Below are positions 39,830 to 50,494 of a DNA stretch of 64,000 nt, piece after piece. Under the pieces are notes generated by a model. It saw nothing but the letters and a program-made list of their open reading frames with translations, was not told the origin of the DNA and did no database searches. Both the position numbers and the translations under genes were made by a program. The stretch lies in assembly GCA_963693305.1 (NCBI GenBank), contig OY855906.1:20053661-20117660 (forward strand). Direction: 5' to 3'. Position 1 is the first letter of the stretch. Each line of letters starts with the position of its first letter. The DNA is from Meandrina meandrites (Eukaryota > Cnidaria > Anthozoa > Scleractinia > Meandrinidae).

Positions 39830-41152
39830 TTCAAAGAAAGAGCGTCTCCAATTACGAAAAGTGATACACTGGATAAGTTGGAGGTTATGGTCAAAGCAGC
39901 GGAATTCAAGGTCATAACAGAAATGGTTTGTAAACTACAAATGAAGAAATGAAGAACAGAAAAATCGGTACTGGGAAAGCATGGATATGAAGGCTTGTCA
40001 GATAAGATTTGGCAAGAAATTTATGTTGAGATTGAAAACAAGTGCTTGACTACTTTGCAGTTCCTTGTTACACTTGTTAATGGAAACTCTGAGGGAAAAA
40101 TGGCACCAATTTGTCTTTTGTACTCCATTCCAATGTTCCTCCATTTCCCTGAATTGTCAAGGTTGCAGAGATTAAACACAATTCTGCTCACTGATGGTGT
40201 GGTGAACAAAATGGTAGGTTTCTGCTCTTGAATGTTATTTTTTTAATATAGTAATTACAACCAGTTGGTGGCCCCAAATGTCAATGGGAAAAGGGCAGAA
40301 ACGATTAGATAAAATACATATTTATTTTAAAAGGGTAGCAAGGGGGGTCATGACACTAGCCTGTTCATGAGTCGCACAACTTTTGACAACCCAAATTCAG
40401 TGTCACATACACTTGAAACAGCAGACTTAGTCAACAATTTACAAATCCTGTTCCTTTTCTTGCTACTTTCATGAATCATGTTCTAATTTTTGCTCTTATC
40501 ATGTATCACTCATAACCGGCCTATGACACCCTCTTTAAAGACACTTATTACCGTTTTTTAGTATAAACTTTGAAGTTGTTTTAAAGAAATGTTTCAAACT
40601 TTATTCCATTACAAAGGTGGTTGCCAAATGGAGATGTGGTCCCTGATTTAAGAACAAAATTCATTAATGTAAAACTGGGCTTTTCATCCACAAATAAAAA
40701 TCACAATAGGAGTATAGAGTGAAATAAATAATTTTTTTATGTAAAGGGAATCTTCTGCAGAAAGCTGTCTTCTGACTAGTTATAATTCCAATTTTTAGGC
40801 TCTGAAAAGATTTCAGAAGTATGGCCTTTGCTTGCACCCCTCCAGCAAGTATGCCTTGTTGGATGAAATTGGAAGTCGTTTCCTTCACCGGGCTATTGAG
40901 CTTACTTAGATACATGGTCGCATCATTGTGAAGGTCTTCCCAGCACTTGCTTTCCTAGCTGACCTACTACCTAAGCACAATCCTCATGAATACTCTGAAG
41001 AGATGAAGTGCAAATCTGAGGTCATCACAATGCCAGTGTTGATGAAGGACGAGAAGTTTGCTGAATGTGTCGAAGAAATGAATACCTTTGAAGACTGCTT
41101 ACAAGATATCCATACAAAGGTCTTAAATGTTCCTGCAGATCAACATCCCTAA
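39830..41152 (+). pseudogene. Transposon-like gene fragments, family uncertain
   Basis: Forward pieces include SDKIWQEIYVEIENKCLTTL and LLYSIPMFLHFPELSRLQRL (39995-40231), a short piece near 40800-40910, and FPALAFLADLLPKHNPHEYS (40928-41152). The layout looks like exons of a multi-copy transposon-related family (possibly DUF6589-like), but I cannot confirm this. Confidence 0.35.
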
Positions 41153-41431
41153 CCACCACAAAACAGGCCAGCCATCAAGACCTGATCAGCCTGCTTCACA
41201 TACTCCTCCCCATACCAGATCCTTCAGATCCACCCTGCAAAGGTGACCAGTGTGACAGTAAGTCATACAACAGTGTGTGGGGTGTTTATGGCTGCTGTGA
41301 AGATTGCAGTAAGTGGGAGGGATTGAATAAGAAAAGTAATGAATATAAGAGATGGGCTGCATCTGATGCCCATGAGTAATGGAAATTAGACCATGAACTT
41401 GGACAGTCAAACTGTCCTAGAGTAATGAAAC

Positions 41432-42046
41432 TTGACTGTATTAGCCATGTTCAGAAAAGAGCAGGGACAGCTCTTTGTGAAAGGAAAGTTAGAAGACGCA
41501 CTGCCTGTTGGGGGAAGAAAACACAGGCTTACTGGTAGCTGCACTGATAAACTGCAGAAACACTATGGAAATGCCATCCGCGGAAATGTTATTTCTGGAG
41601 GCATAAATTCCAAACAAGCAACACGCCACATCAAAAACATGCAGAATGACATTATGGCGGTGTTATACCACAGCTGTAACATTGACAAGAAGGAGAGACC
41701 CAAGTTTTGCCCTTCTGGTAAAGATTCATGGTGCCAATTTAAAACAACTGGGTGTTTTTAAAACAAAGACCACCATTTGGACCCAATTTTCCTCAAGCTT
41801 CTTGAACCAGTTTTTTAAAAGGCTGACTAGTGAGTCTCTTCTCTGCTGTTGTTTGTCAGGGTTCTCACAGAACAATTAGTACTTTGGCCCACAAAGGGTT
41901 GAAATGGCAGCTATTGGAGTTATGTTTCAATTCAACAAAGGTGCTTTTGGTAAGCATGTTATTATGGAAAAAGCCGAGATTCCATGGGGTGAGCATTCTG
42001 AGGGTAGAAGTGCAAGGAAAGACAAAAATGGGATCAGAAAAGCTAA
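41432..42046 (+). pseudogene. Mutator-like transposase fragment, left part (split by element 2)
   Basis: The frame at 41432-41761 reads GGRKHRLTGSCTDKLQKHYG, AIRGN and CPSGKDSWCQFK, resembling the Mutator-like transposase domain found in arthropod and cnidarian repeats. After frameshifts, MAAIGVMFQFNKGAFGKHV leads to GIRKA directly at the insertion point of element 2. The rest of the exon is at 57709. Confidence 0.6.
42042..42046. repeat. Target site duplication GCTAA, left
   Basis: Matches 57704-57708; a 6-bp duplication is excluded. Confidence 0.85.
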
Positions 42047-42283
42047 AGTAGCATGGGGAAGAGAGAGCCAGGACATTTCATTTTTCTAATTTGATTTTTT
42101 TTAGATTTTTTTTCTTTAAAATATGTAAAGGAAAAATGAGTTAAAGATTTTAATCATTCAATATAATCAATGGAGAATCTTAAGGTCAAAGATTTGAAGG
42201 CTCTCGCAAAAGAGCGAGGCATCAAAGGGTATTACAGAATGCGTAAAGCTGAGCTTATCGAGGTGCTAACTCCGGTGGGTGAT
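42047..42283 (+). repeat. Element 2 left terminal inverted repeat
   Basis: 237 bp identical to the reverse complement of 57467-57703, including 38 codons of the shared N-terminal domain. A GTTAAAG box at 42140-42146 lies 23 nt before the ATG at 42170. Confidence 0.92.
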
Positions 42284-45200
42284 ACTACACCTCAAAACAT
42301 AATCGATCAACCCATACCTGAGATCGATATTCCCATACTCGAACCGTCAAAACCTGCAAATACCTCTAAAGTATCACAACTAAAGAATCTTGCCTCAAAT
42401 GCTGCAAAGCCGGTGAAGAGAGAGATAAACAAGTTTGCAGACTGGATAATATCTAAAGTCCCAGAACCGATTAAAAAGACTGTGAATGAAAGAGTTGACA
42501 GTCTAAAAGAGAGAGTGAACCGTATATTTAAGAGGTATGATAACCTTACACCCAAAGAGCACAAGACAGCCATAAAGGGTTATTTCAAAACATTCAGAGT
42601 TAACGGAGTAGACGGTATGGATGAAAAGACGTTTATTAACATTGTAAAACCGAAGGTTATAGATCTCATAAAGAGTAAGGGATCTATAAAAGTAAAATTA
42701 ATTCTCACAGTAAGGTTTACCAAAGAGAATCCCGCAACAGGCAACATCGATATCAATATAGGCTACTTTGCCACAGACCCGGTGATAATAACAGAGTCAA
42801 CCGATCTATCTGATCTCTATAATACGATGACGAGCCGAATCTTTGAATTGATTCAGAATTTTCAAAACAGAGGTTCCGGTTGGCAATTCGATCGAGTCGA
42901 ACACCTTGACATCAACATTAACCCATACAATCCTCTCTCTGCTTCTTCTTATATTGAGTTACCAAAAAAGTTAGCAGAGAAAAAAGCAATAATAAACGTG
43001 AAGAATGAGAAGGATAATGAGTGTTTTAAGTGGGTGGTAACCTCAGCAGTGTTTCCTGCTAAAGAACATGGAGAGAGATTGAGTAAACAGATGAGAAAAG
43101 ATTCAGAGAAGTTTGACTGGTTAGGTATCGAGTTCCCCGTTTCACTTAAACAGATAGATAAGTTTGAAAAGCAGAACAATTACGCAATCAATGTATTCGG
43201 TTATGAAAAGGTTGATTGTAAAAAGGTTGATTGTAAAAAGGTCGTTTACCCTTTGAGAATAAGCAAGAGAGATGAACAGGTGATAAACCTTCTCCTTATC
43301 GCAAACGAAGAGACTAATCACTATTGTTGGATTAAAAACATGTCAAAACTTTTATCAAAGCAGAAAAGTAATCATAATGGTAAGATATATTTCTGCTATA
43401 GATGCCTAAACTCGTTTCACTCGGTAAAATCACTGGATAAACATACCGAGTACTGCCAGAATAACGAGGCTGTCAAGATTGAGATGCCTGGAGGGAGACT
43501 CTATTTTAAAAATCATTATAAAAAACAGAGAGTTCCATTTGTTGTCTATGCTGATTTCGAGTGTTTTACACAGAAGATAGACACATGTCAACCCGACGAT
43601 GGTAAAAGCTTCACCAATCAGTACCAAAAGCATAAACCCTCAGGTCTCTGTTATCTGATAAAATGCTTCGATGATAACCTCTTCTCTCCCAAACTTGTAA
43701 AGTACACAGCCGAATCTACTGACGAAGACATCCCTCAGTTGTTTGTAGAGTCTTTAGAGAAGGATATCAAGGAGATCTACAACAGGTTTAAAAAACCAAA
43801 GAAGATGGTGATGACACAGGAGGATAAGATCGACTATTATAACGCGACTCACTGCCACATCTGTGAAGAATATTTAGAAGATACTGATGATGAAAACTAT
43901 AAAAAGGTCCGTGACCACTGTCATCTCACCGGAAAGTATAGAGGCGCAGCCCATAGCATATGTAATTTAAAATTCAGACTACCGAAATTCTATCCCGTAA
44001 TCTTTCACAATCTCTCCGGTTACGACAGTCATCTATTCATTAAAAACCTCGGTAAATCAGAGGGAAAGATAGACTGCATACCCAACAACGAGGAGAAGTA
44101 CATCTCATTCACAAAACATATCTTGGTTGATAAATTCATTAATAAAAAGGGAGAAGAGAAAGAGGTAAAGCGTGAAATAAGGTTCATCGACTCTTTTAAA
44201 TTCATGGCTGCAAGCCTCGACAGTTTGGTAAAGAATCTACCGAAAGAGTCTTTTAAAAATCTTACAGAATTCTATGAAGGTGATGAGTTAAACCTTCTAT
44301 TAAGAAAGGGTGTCTTTCCATACGATTGGTTTGACTCTTTTGACAGACTCTCTTCAACATCACTTCCACCGAAAGAGGCTTTTCACTCAGTACTTAATGA
44401 TAGCGGAATATCAGAAGAGGATTATCAACACGCACAGAAGGTCTGGGAAACATTCAATATGAAGACCATGAGAGATTACCATGACCTCTATCTCAAGAGT
44501 GATGTTCTCCTTCTCTCCGATGTCTTTGAAAACTTCAGGGATGTTTGCCTTGATAATTACCATCTCGACCCAGCGTTCTATTACACAGCTCCCGGACTTG
44601 CTTGGGATGCGTGTTTAAAAATCACAAAGATCAGACTAGAGTTATTGTATGATTATGAGATGTTGATGATGGTAGAGAAAGGAATTCGAGGGGGAGTCTC
44701 TATGATCTCAACGAGATACGGAAAGGCAAATAACCCTTACATGAAAGATTACGAACCCGATCAAGTATATATCTTATCTCGATGCAAACAATCTCTACGG
44801 TTGGGCAATGTGTAAACCTCTACCGACTGAAGGTTTTGAATGGATGGAGAAAGAGGAGTTAAAAGATTGGGAGAGTATGCCGTGCATACTTGAGGTCGAC
44901 TTGGAGTACCCTGAGAAACTTCATGATCTGCATAACGATTATCCGTTAGCTCCGGAGAGACTCATCGTGAATAAGGTTGAGAAATTAATCCCCAATCTAA
45001 ACGATAAAAAGAATTACGTTATTCATCACGAAACTCTCAAACTCTATCTCTCTCTCGGTCTTAAACTCACCAAGATTCACAGAGGGATAAAATTCGAAGA
45101 GTCAGCGTGGCTAAAACCCTATATCGATCTTAACACGAATCTCAGGGCGAAGGCACAGAACGATTTTGAGAAAGACTTTTTTAAGTTGATGAATAACTCC

Positions 45201-45986
45201 GTATTCGGTAAGACTATGGAGAACATCAGAAACAGAGTCGACATAAGATTGGTCACTCGAGAGAGTCAGGCGAAGAAGTTGACGTGTAGACCGAATTATC
45301 AACATCACACAATCTTCTGTGAGAATCTCACCGCAGTTCATATGAAGAAGGTCAGTCTAAAATTCAATAAACCCGTCTACCTCGGTATGTCAATCCTCGA
45401 CCTGAGTAAGACCTTGATGTATGATTTTCACTATAATTACATCAAACCCAAGTACGGTGATAACGCTAAATTACTCTTTACAGACACGGACAGCCTCGCC
45501 TACGAGATAGAGACAGAAGATTTTTACAGAGACATCTCCTCCGATGTGAAATCAAAGTTCGACACGAGTAACTATCCGAAAGATCATCCAAGCGGTATTC
45601 TCACCGGTGTTAACAAGAAGGTAATCGGCATGTTCAAAGACGAGGCTTCAGGGAAGCAGATCGCTGAGTTTGTCGGCCTGAGAGCAAAACTCTACTCATA
45701 CAGAGTAGAAGAGTCTTACGAAGAGAAGAAGTGTAAGGGAGTGAAGAAGGCGGTGATAAAGAAGACCATCACCTTTAACGATTACAAAGACTGCCTCTTC
45801 GATAATAAACCCTCTATGAGAAAGATGAATGTCATCAGAAGTCATCTACACACCATGTACACCGAGACGGTTAACAAGATCGCTCTCTCTCCGTTTGATG
45901 ATAAGAGATTAATACGGGAGGATAACATTCATACCTTCGCTTACGGTCATAAAGGAGGCAACTCAGTATCAGACGGCACGACCTGA
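42170..45986 (+). pseudogene. Family B DNA polymerase, frameshifted before motif A
   Basis: Homologue of the element 1 polymerase in two frames: 42170-44815 (881 codons) and 44808-45986 (392 codons). The first keeps the SAP-like domain, the Cys/His extension, the C2H2-like finger, exonuclease motifs I-III and the endonuclease VII-like insert. An 8-bp deletion near 44763-44770, between direct repeats visible in element 1, shifts the frame just before motif A (YLDANNLYG). The second frame holds motifs B and C (DTDS) and a complete C-terminus with RSHLHTMYTETVNKIALSPFDD, absent from element 1. A 15-bp tandem duplication at 43211-43240 adds the residues VDCKK twice. As written it cannot give a full polymerase unless frameshifting occurs. 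Confidence 0.88.
43211..43240 (+). repeat. 15-bp tandem duplication inside the polymerase gene
   Basis: GTTGATTGTAAAAAG occurs twice in tandem and is in frame. Element 1 has no copy at the matching place. Confidence 0.85.
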
Positions 45987-46924
45987 AGCTCCTCTCTCAC
46001 AAACGATCTCTTCGGACCATCGAGAAGATAATATAACACAGGCTGTTCGGGAGAGATCACCACACGATTTATATTATAAACCTCGATACTCCAGATAGGA
46101 TCAGTCGCTCTTCTTCTCTCTCCTCCCTCATCCTCACCGGGAGAGAGAAGATACCTTACCTGAACACCTGAGGGCAACCTCTTCTCTTTTAATCCGACAG
46201 GTCTTTTGTAATTGACAGGATCAATCTCTACCTCTTTTAAACCGAGGGCTTTATCGGGTTCCTTTCCTGTGATTCTGATCACCTGAGAGTTTAACGCCTT
46301 CATAACCGCAGGCAATCTCTTCACCCAGACTCTCGATCTCTCGTCACTCACCATCTCCTGTGCATACTGATGAGAGAATAATCTCTCTCCCAAAGTTCTG
46401 TTCACTCTCTCAACGAATGCCTGAGCTTGATGGTTACCCGCTTCGCTTCTCTGTATCTTTACGTTATGACTGCTCATCAACTTTGTTAAATGACCCATAA
46501 ACTCTTTACCAGGATCGACCATTAATGTCTTTGGCCATTTAAGCTCTCTTTTATAGATCCTCTCAAAGGCCTTCGCTACCTCTTGACTCTCTTTCGATGT
46601 TAACGCCTCAGCATCTTTATATCTCGAGGCAACATCGATAACAACCAAAGCGTAACGAAAGGTCTTTCTTCCCACCTTATCGTGAGGAAGAAAGAGAAGA
46701 TCCGCTTGGTGAATCTCATTCGGTCTACTCACACTCCAATGAGGTCTCGGTAAATACTTCGGTGGAGGTAAATAGATCTGCCAAAGTGCCTGTCTCTCTA
46801 ACCAATCTCTCGCCTCATCCTCACTAACTTTAGCCGTGGAAGCCAACTTCGATACAGCGGAGTACCCTTTCCAATAACCCTCCGGACTATAGTAAATCTT
46901 TTTTAAAATTCTCTCGTTACTCAT
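45947..46924 (-). CDS. Retroviral/Polinton-type DDE integrase, intact
   Basis: 325 residues. The catalytic triad is D75 (HQADLLF), D137 (VDPGKEF) and E172 (AFVERVNRTL). The C-terminal SH3/chromo-like region ends in a full FVREELQVVP-type tail, which element 1 has lost. It overlaps the polymerase 3' end by 40 bp in convergent orientation and shares a 27-bp divergent promoter with the capsid gene. It is the better preserved integrase of the window. Confidence 0.9.
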   Translation of the reverse strand: MSNERILKKIYYSPEGYWKGYSAVSKLASTAKVSEDEARDWLERQALWQIYLPPPKYLPRPHWSVSRPNEIHQADLLFLPHDKVGRKTFRYALVVIDVASRYKDAEALTSKESQEVAKAFERIYKRELKWPKTLMVDPGKEFMGHLTKLMSSHNVKIQRSEAGNHQAQAFVERVNRTLGERLFSHQYAQEMVSDERSRVWVKRLPAVMKALNSQVIRITGKEPDKALGLKEVEIDPVNYKRPVGLKEKRLPSGVQVRYLLSPGEDEGGERRRATDPIWSIEVYNINRVVISPEQPVLYYLLDGPKRSFVREELQVVPSDTELPPL

Positions 46925-46951
46925 TTAAAAATAATCTTTCTCTCTTTTAAA
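46925..46951. promoter_or_regulatory. Compact divergent promoter, integrase / capsid
   Basis: 27 bp, as in element 1, with TTTAAAAA forward (from 46924) and TTTTAAAAG on the reverse strand at the other end. Confidence 0.6.
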
Positions 46952-48196
46952 ATGTCGTCGTACTCTGTGCCTGAGAATATTAATCCGAACCGAGTACCGA
47001 GAGAACCGCTAGGACTTAAGGCAGAGTCATCTCTAAACAGAATAACATTTGATCGTTCATCTCATAATCCTGGAGAGGAAATCCGAGTAATCATACCTAA
47101 ATTGGCAGATGATGTGGTGATTGTTCCGGGAAGTATTAAACTTCTGTTTGACCTGATAGTCAGCGGTCATGCCAACAACACCGTTGTAAATAATATTGGT
47201 CGAAACCTTGTTAAAAAACTCAAGGTTCTTTTCGGAGGTGAGACACTACAGGATAAAAATAGATATGATCTCTTTCAAACCTACCATGACCTCTTTCTTG
47301 AGACTGAGGACAGAGAAGACAGATTAAGACAGGGAATCTCATCAGTGAATATGAGAAAACTCAGAACGGGAGCTGGGGATAGGGTCGAATCTGACGGGAA
47401 GGAGGTCTCTCTCTCCAAAGTTCATGGCAAAAGGTATGAAATTCCTCTCAACCATCCTGTTATCAGTGATAACGGTTCACTGTATCCGAGGGCGCTTACT
47501 CATGATCTGACCTTTGTGATAACTCTACCTGATGTGAATGACATTGTAAATCATGATAAAGCGGAAGAGAAGAAGGCACCTCCGAATTATAAACTTGAAA
47601 ACATTGAGTTAGAGTACCACTGCATCAAAAGTGACCAATTGGCTCGTGAGGTGATGGCAACTTACGAAACGGGTAAAGGATTTTACTATGAGAACGTTCA
47701 TCATCTCAAAAATTTTGAAATCTCAAAACCGAATGACAGTATAATTAACGAGAAAGTCGATACATCAAGGAGGTCGATGACGGGTATACTCTTACTTTTT
47801 GAAGAGAGTTATGACACTAAACGAGACTCTGAAAAGTTTGTAAATCCCGACATCAGATCGGTAAGCATCAATATCAACGGTATGCCGAATCAACTCTACT
47901 CAAAGGGAATGATTCATTCTGACTTCTGGGGAGCGATTAAGAGACGAATGGGAGGATCGGGATCAGTAAAAGAGAAGGATTTTTACGCAAGCGATAAGTT
48001 CGGTCTTTGGATTGATTTGAGAACCTTTTTTGATAACAGTATTCACGGAGGAGGTCTGAGCAACACAAAAGACGGTGTTAAACTGGAGATCAAGAGAAAT
48101 GTCAGTGGATCGGGAAACATAACCTGCCATATGTTCTTGGTCGCTGACGCGGTGATGGAGATCATGAGCAAAGATTTAAAGTCAATCAAGTACTGA
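46952..48196 (+). CDS. Probable major capsid protein
   Basis: 414 residues, homologous end to end to the element 1 protein at 10848. Conserved blocks: LKAESSLNRITF, HANNTVVNNIGRNLVKKLKV, RYDLFQTYHDLFLE, RQGISSVNMRKLR, SEKFVNPDI. Many substitutions but no break, as expected if both copies descend from replicating viruses under selection. The double jelly-roll call is inferred as for the homologue. Confidence 0.6.
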   Translation: MSSYSVPENINPNRVPREPLGLKAESSLNRITFDRSSHNPGEEIRVIIPKLADDVVIVPGSIKLLFDLIVSGHANNTVVNNIGRNLVKKLKVLFGGETLQDKNRYDLFQTYHDLFLETEDREDRLRQGISSVNMRKLRTGAGDRVESDGKEVSLSKVHGKRYEIPLNHPVISDNGSLYPRALTHDLTFVITLPDVNDIVNHDKAEEKKAPPNYKLENIELEYHCIKSDQLAREVMATYETGKGFYYENVHHLKNFEISKPNDSIINEKVDTSRRSMTGILLLFEESYDTKRDSEKFVNPDIRSVSININGMPNQLYSKGMIHSDFWGAIKRRMGGSGSVKEKDFYASDKFGLWIDLRTFFDNSIHGGGLSNTKDGVKLEIKRNVSGSGNITCHMFLVADAVMEIMSKDLKSIKY

Positions 48197-48245
48197 GGGT
48201 ATCGCATTTATAGATAGTGATAATGAACTTCAGCTATCGCATGTA

Positions 48246-48277
48246 AAATATATTTTTACTAAACTAAAAATATATTT
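48246..48277. terminator. 13-bp hairpin between capsid and ATPase genes
   Basis: Same arms and loop as 12132-12163 in element 1 (AAATATATTTTTA, loop CTAAAC). Confidence 0.55.
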
Positions 48278-48304
48278 GTATAAAAGAACAGATGATATTT
48301 TTAA

Positions 48305-48898
48305 ATGAAAGAGTTAAGAGATAAGATTCCCTTTCACATGATCATAACCGGACCGACAAACTGTGGAAAAACAAAGTACCTCATAGAGCAGTTACGAGGA
48401 CCCTTTCGAAAGGTCTTTGAGTACATTGTTCTTATCTGCCCGACCTATGGGAAGAACAGGACCTACCACGGGTTCGCCCAAGGTGATAAAAGATTCTTAG
48501 TTCTCTCTCCGGATGCCACAGACTCAGATGAGATTAACGACCTTCTTACAGACGTATCACTTATCTTCTCGGGAACAAAGACCCTGTTAATTCTCGATGA
48601 CTGCGCCGTCTCAAAAGACCTTAAGCAACGCTCCAATAAATTCATCGATCTCGCTTTCTCCGGGAGGCACGACGGATTGAGTGTATGGGTGTTGACACAG
48701 CAGTTGACCTCAATCGCAAAACCCTTCCGAGAGAACGTCGCCTGCATGGTAACTTTTCACAATCCCTCTCAGGTCGGTATGAAGACCCTGTTTGAGGATT
48801 ACGGAGGAGATATTGACATGGAGACGAAGAGACTATTTAACAGAATGTTAAAGGAAGAGAGATACTCTAGACTGTCTCTGCCTCAGATATCCTTTTGA
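48305..48898 (+). CDS. A32-like genome-packaging ATPase (altered C-terminus)
   Basis: 197 residues with Walker A GPTNCGKT (16-23) and Walker B TLLILDDC (93-100). It tracks element 1 closely until the last residues: a 2-bp length difference near 48870-48890 sends it to an earlier stop, about nine residues shorter. The DNA beyond still resembles the element 1 coding end, so this copy probably lost its native tail. Confidence 0.83.
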   Translation: MKELRDKIPFHMIITGPTNCGKTKYLIEQLRGPFRKVFEYIVLICPTYGKNRTYHGFAQGDKRFLVLSPDATDSDEINDLLTDVSLIFSGTKTLLILDDCAVSKDLKQRSNKFIDLAFSGRHDGLSVWVLTQQLTSIAKPFRENVACMVTFHNPSQVGMKTLFEDYGGDIDMETKRLFNRMLKEERYSRLSLPQISF

Positions 48899-48978
48899 GT
48901 GTTATCTTGAGATACCGGTTTAAAAAAGACTGTGAGATTAAGAATTTAAAGGTATCATAAATCATATTAACCTTCGGT

Positions 48979-49479
48979 ATGGCGAACGTTGAAGATTATA
49001 TCGAAGATATACAGCCTGAGAAAATAGAAGAGCAGCCTGATAATGACGATCTGGAGACTCATAGAGAATCACTTGCGATACTCGCATCACTCGGATCGAC
49101 AGAAGAGTTTCTCGGTAAAGCGATGAGTCTGGGAGATATTAAGAGACTCTCTCCCAAACAGGTGGAGAAGTACTTCAATCGTTATAAGACGGTCATGGGT
49201 AAGAAGGTATCTACCGGTCTGGTAGAGTCAGCCATCTCTGCGGCATCCGTTCTTATCTCTTATGTTATTCCCGTGGATGATGTGGAGGCACTTAATGAAG
49301 ACTTGAAGAACGATGATCTTGTTAAACGTGAACTGTCGAACTTTGCAGGTCTCTTGGTACTGAAGGGAGGAAGATTGGTAGCGTTAGCTAGTGGACTCTT
49401 TAAGGTCGCTAAGCACGTAAAGTTAAGACCGATCGAGGAGAATTCTAAGGAGAATGAAGAGGTTTCTAATGACTCTTAA
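48979..49479 (+). CDS. Conserved 166-aa protein, unknown function
   Basis: Homologue of 12866-13366, nearly identical up to a different acidic C-terminal tail. A TTTAAAG box (48945-48951) lies 27 nt upstream, as in element 1. Confidence 0.75.
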   Translation: MANVEDYIEDIQPEKIEEQPDNDDLETHRESLAILASLGSTEEFLGKAMSLGDIKRLSPKQVEKYFNRYKTVMGKKVSTGLVESAISAASVLISYVIPVDDVEALNEDLKNDDLVKRELSNFAGLLVLKGGRLVALASGLFKVAKHVKLRPIEENSKENEEVSNDS

Positions 49480-49495
49480 TAGTGACTGAATAAGA

Positions 49496-49510
49496 AGCAC
49501 TGAAAGTGCT
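49496..49510. terminator. AGCACT-GAA-AGTGCT hairpin
   Basis: Perfect 6-bp arms with a 3-nt loop shortly after the 166-aa gene. It is not present in element 1 at this place, where GTTAAGCTTAAC palindromes occur instead. Confidence 0.45.
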
Positions 49511-49612
49511 ATGTTAACTTCGTTCACGTGTTAAGCTTAACTGATAAGGCTGTTAAGTCAACCAATTCAACCGCAGAACCTGTTTTAAACATTTCTTGAT
49601 AATTAACTAAAC

Positions 49613-49999
49613 ATGTCATTCGGAGTATATGAAGAGAAGTGTAGAAAGATATTTCAAGAGTTATTCAAAAAAGAGTTTAAAAAGGTAAGACCCGATTGGT
49701 TAAAGAATCCTTGGACTTACCAAAACCTCGAATTAGACGGTTATAACCCTGACGTGGTCACTCCCAAAGGTAAAGGTTTGGCATTCGAGTACGATGGTAA
49801 ACAACATACAGAGTTCACTCCCTGCTTTCACTCCTGTGTGGGTGATTTCGAGTATCAAGTGATGAAAGACTCTTTGAAGGATGAGATGTGCAGAGATGAA
49901 GGGGTTCTCTTAATAAGAATTCCTCACTACATTCCTTATTGGCATCTCAAGCCTTTCATTATCGGAAGATTGGTAATAGATGGTGTTAAGCTTGATTAA
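49613..49999 (+). CDS. PD-(D/E)XK-like nuclease
   Basis: 128 residues, with LELDGYNPDV, LAFEYDGKQH and the MKDSLKDEMCRDEGVLLIRIPH helix of the element 1 protein. It ends at VIDGVKLD, 11 residues shorter. A TTTTAAAC box (49583-49590) lies 22 nt before the ATG. Confidence 0.65.
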   Translation: MSFGVYEEKCRKIFQELFKKEFKKVRPDWLKNPWTYQNLELDGYNPDVVTPKGKGLAFEYDGKQHTEFTPCFHSCVGDFEYQVMKDSLKDEMCRDEGVLLIRIPHYIPYWHLKPFIIGRLVIDGVKLD

Positions 50000-50054
50000 T
50001 AAAGGTTAATCAGTATTAGAAAAATGATTTAAAGAATTATAATGACTTATTAAA

Positions 50055-50402
50055 ATGTCTCAAGAGAAGGTGCTAGTTCGCAAAGTTAACATCTCTGAGA
50101 AAGAGAAGGTACTCTCTAACGCTCCCAGCATTGTGCGTTACGTAGATCACAGAGTGAACATCCCTGAGGAACAGAGAGAGAGATTCTATTCAGCCATTGA
50201 TAACAATGAGGCTGTCACCATAAGATTTAAACACAAGGATCTCTGGGAAGGTGATGATCTCATCGCTTTCACTATGCAACAGTTTAAAAGAATCGCAAGC
50301 GCTTTTGACAAAGGAAGGGGAGTGATAATAAATATGAGTGAGGAACAAGTACAGAAACACGAAATCATTGATGTGGATGATTATTTCTATTCACCGTTGT
50401 AA
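50055..50402 (+). CDS. Small element protein, tandem paralogue A
   Basis: 115 residues, unknown function: a conserved core NAPSIVRYVD.RVNIPEEQRE and a C-terminal helix ending in an acidic/aromatic tail (DVDDYFYSPL). Paralogue of the next gene. A TTTAAAG box (50028-50034) lies 20 nt upstream. Element 1 has only one damaged copy. Confidence 0.65.
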   Translation: MSQEKVLVRKVNISEKEKVLSNAPSIVRYVDHRVNIPEEQRERFYSAIDNNEAVTIRFKHKDLWEGDDLIAFTMQQFKRIASAFDKGRGVIINMSEEQVQKHEIIDVDDYFYSPL

Positions 50403-50494
50403 AAAAAACATCAAACTTAAATCAACTGAAACGGTTGATTTAAGCTTAATAGTGGAAAAATGATTTAAAGAATTCGCATCACTTATTAAATAAA

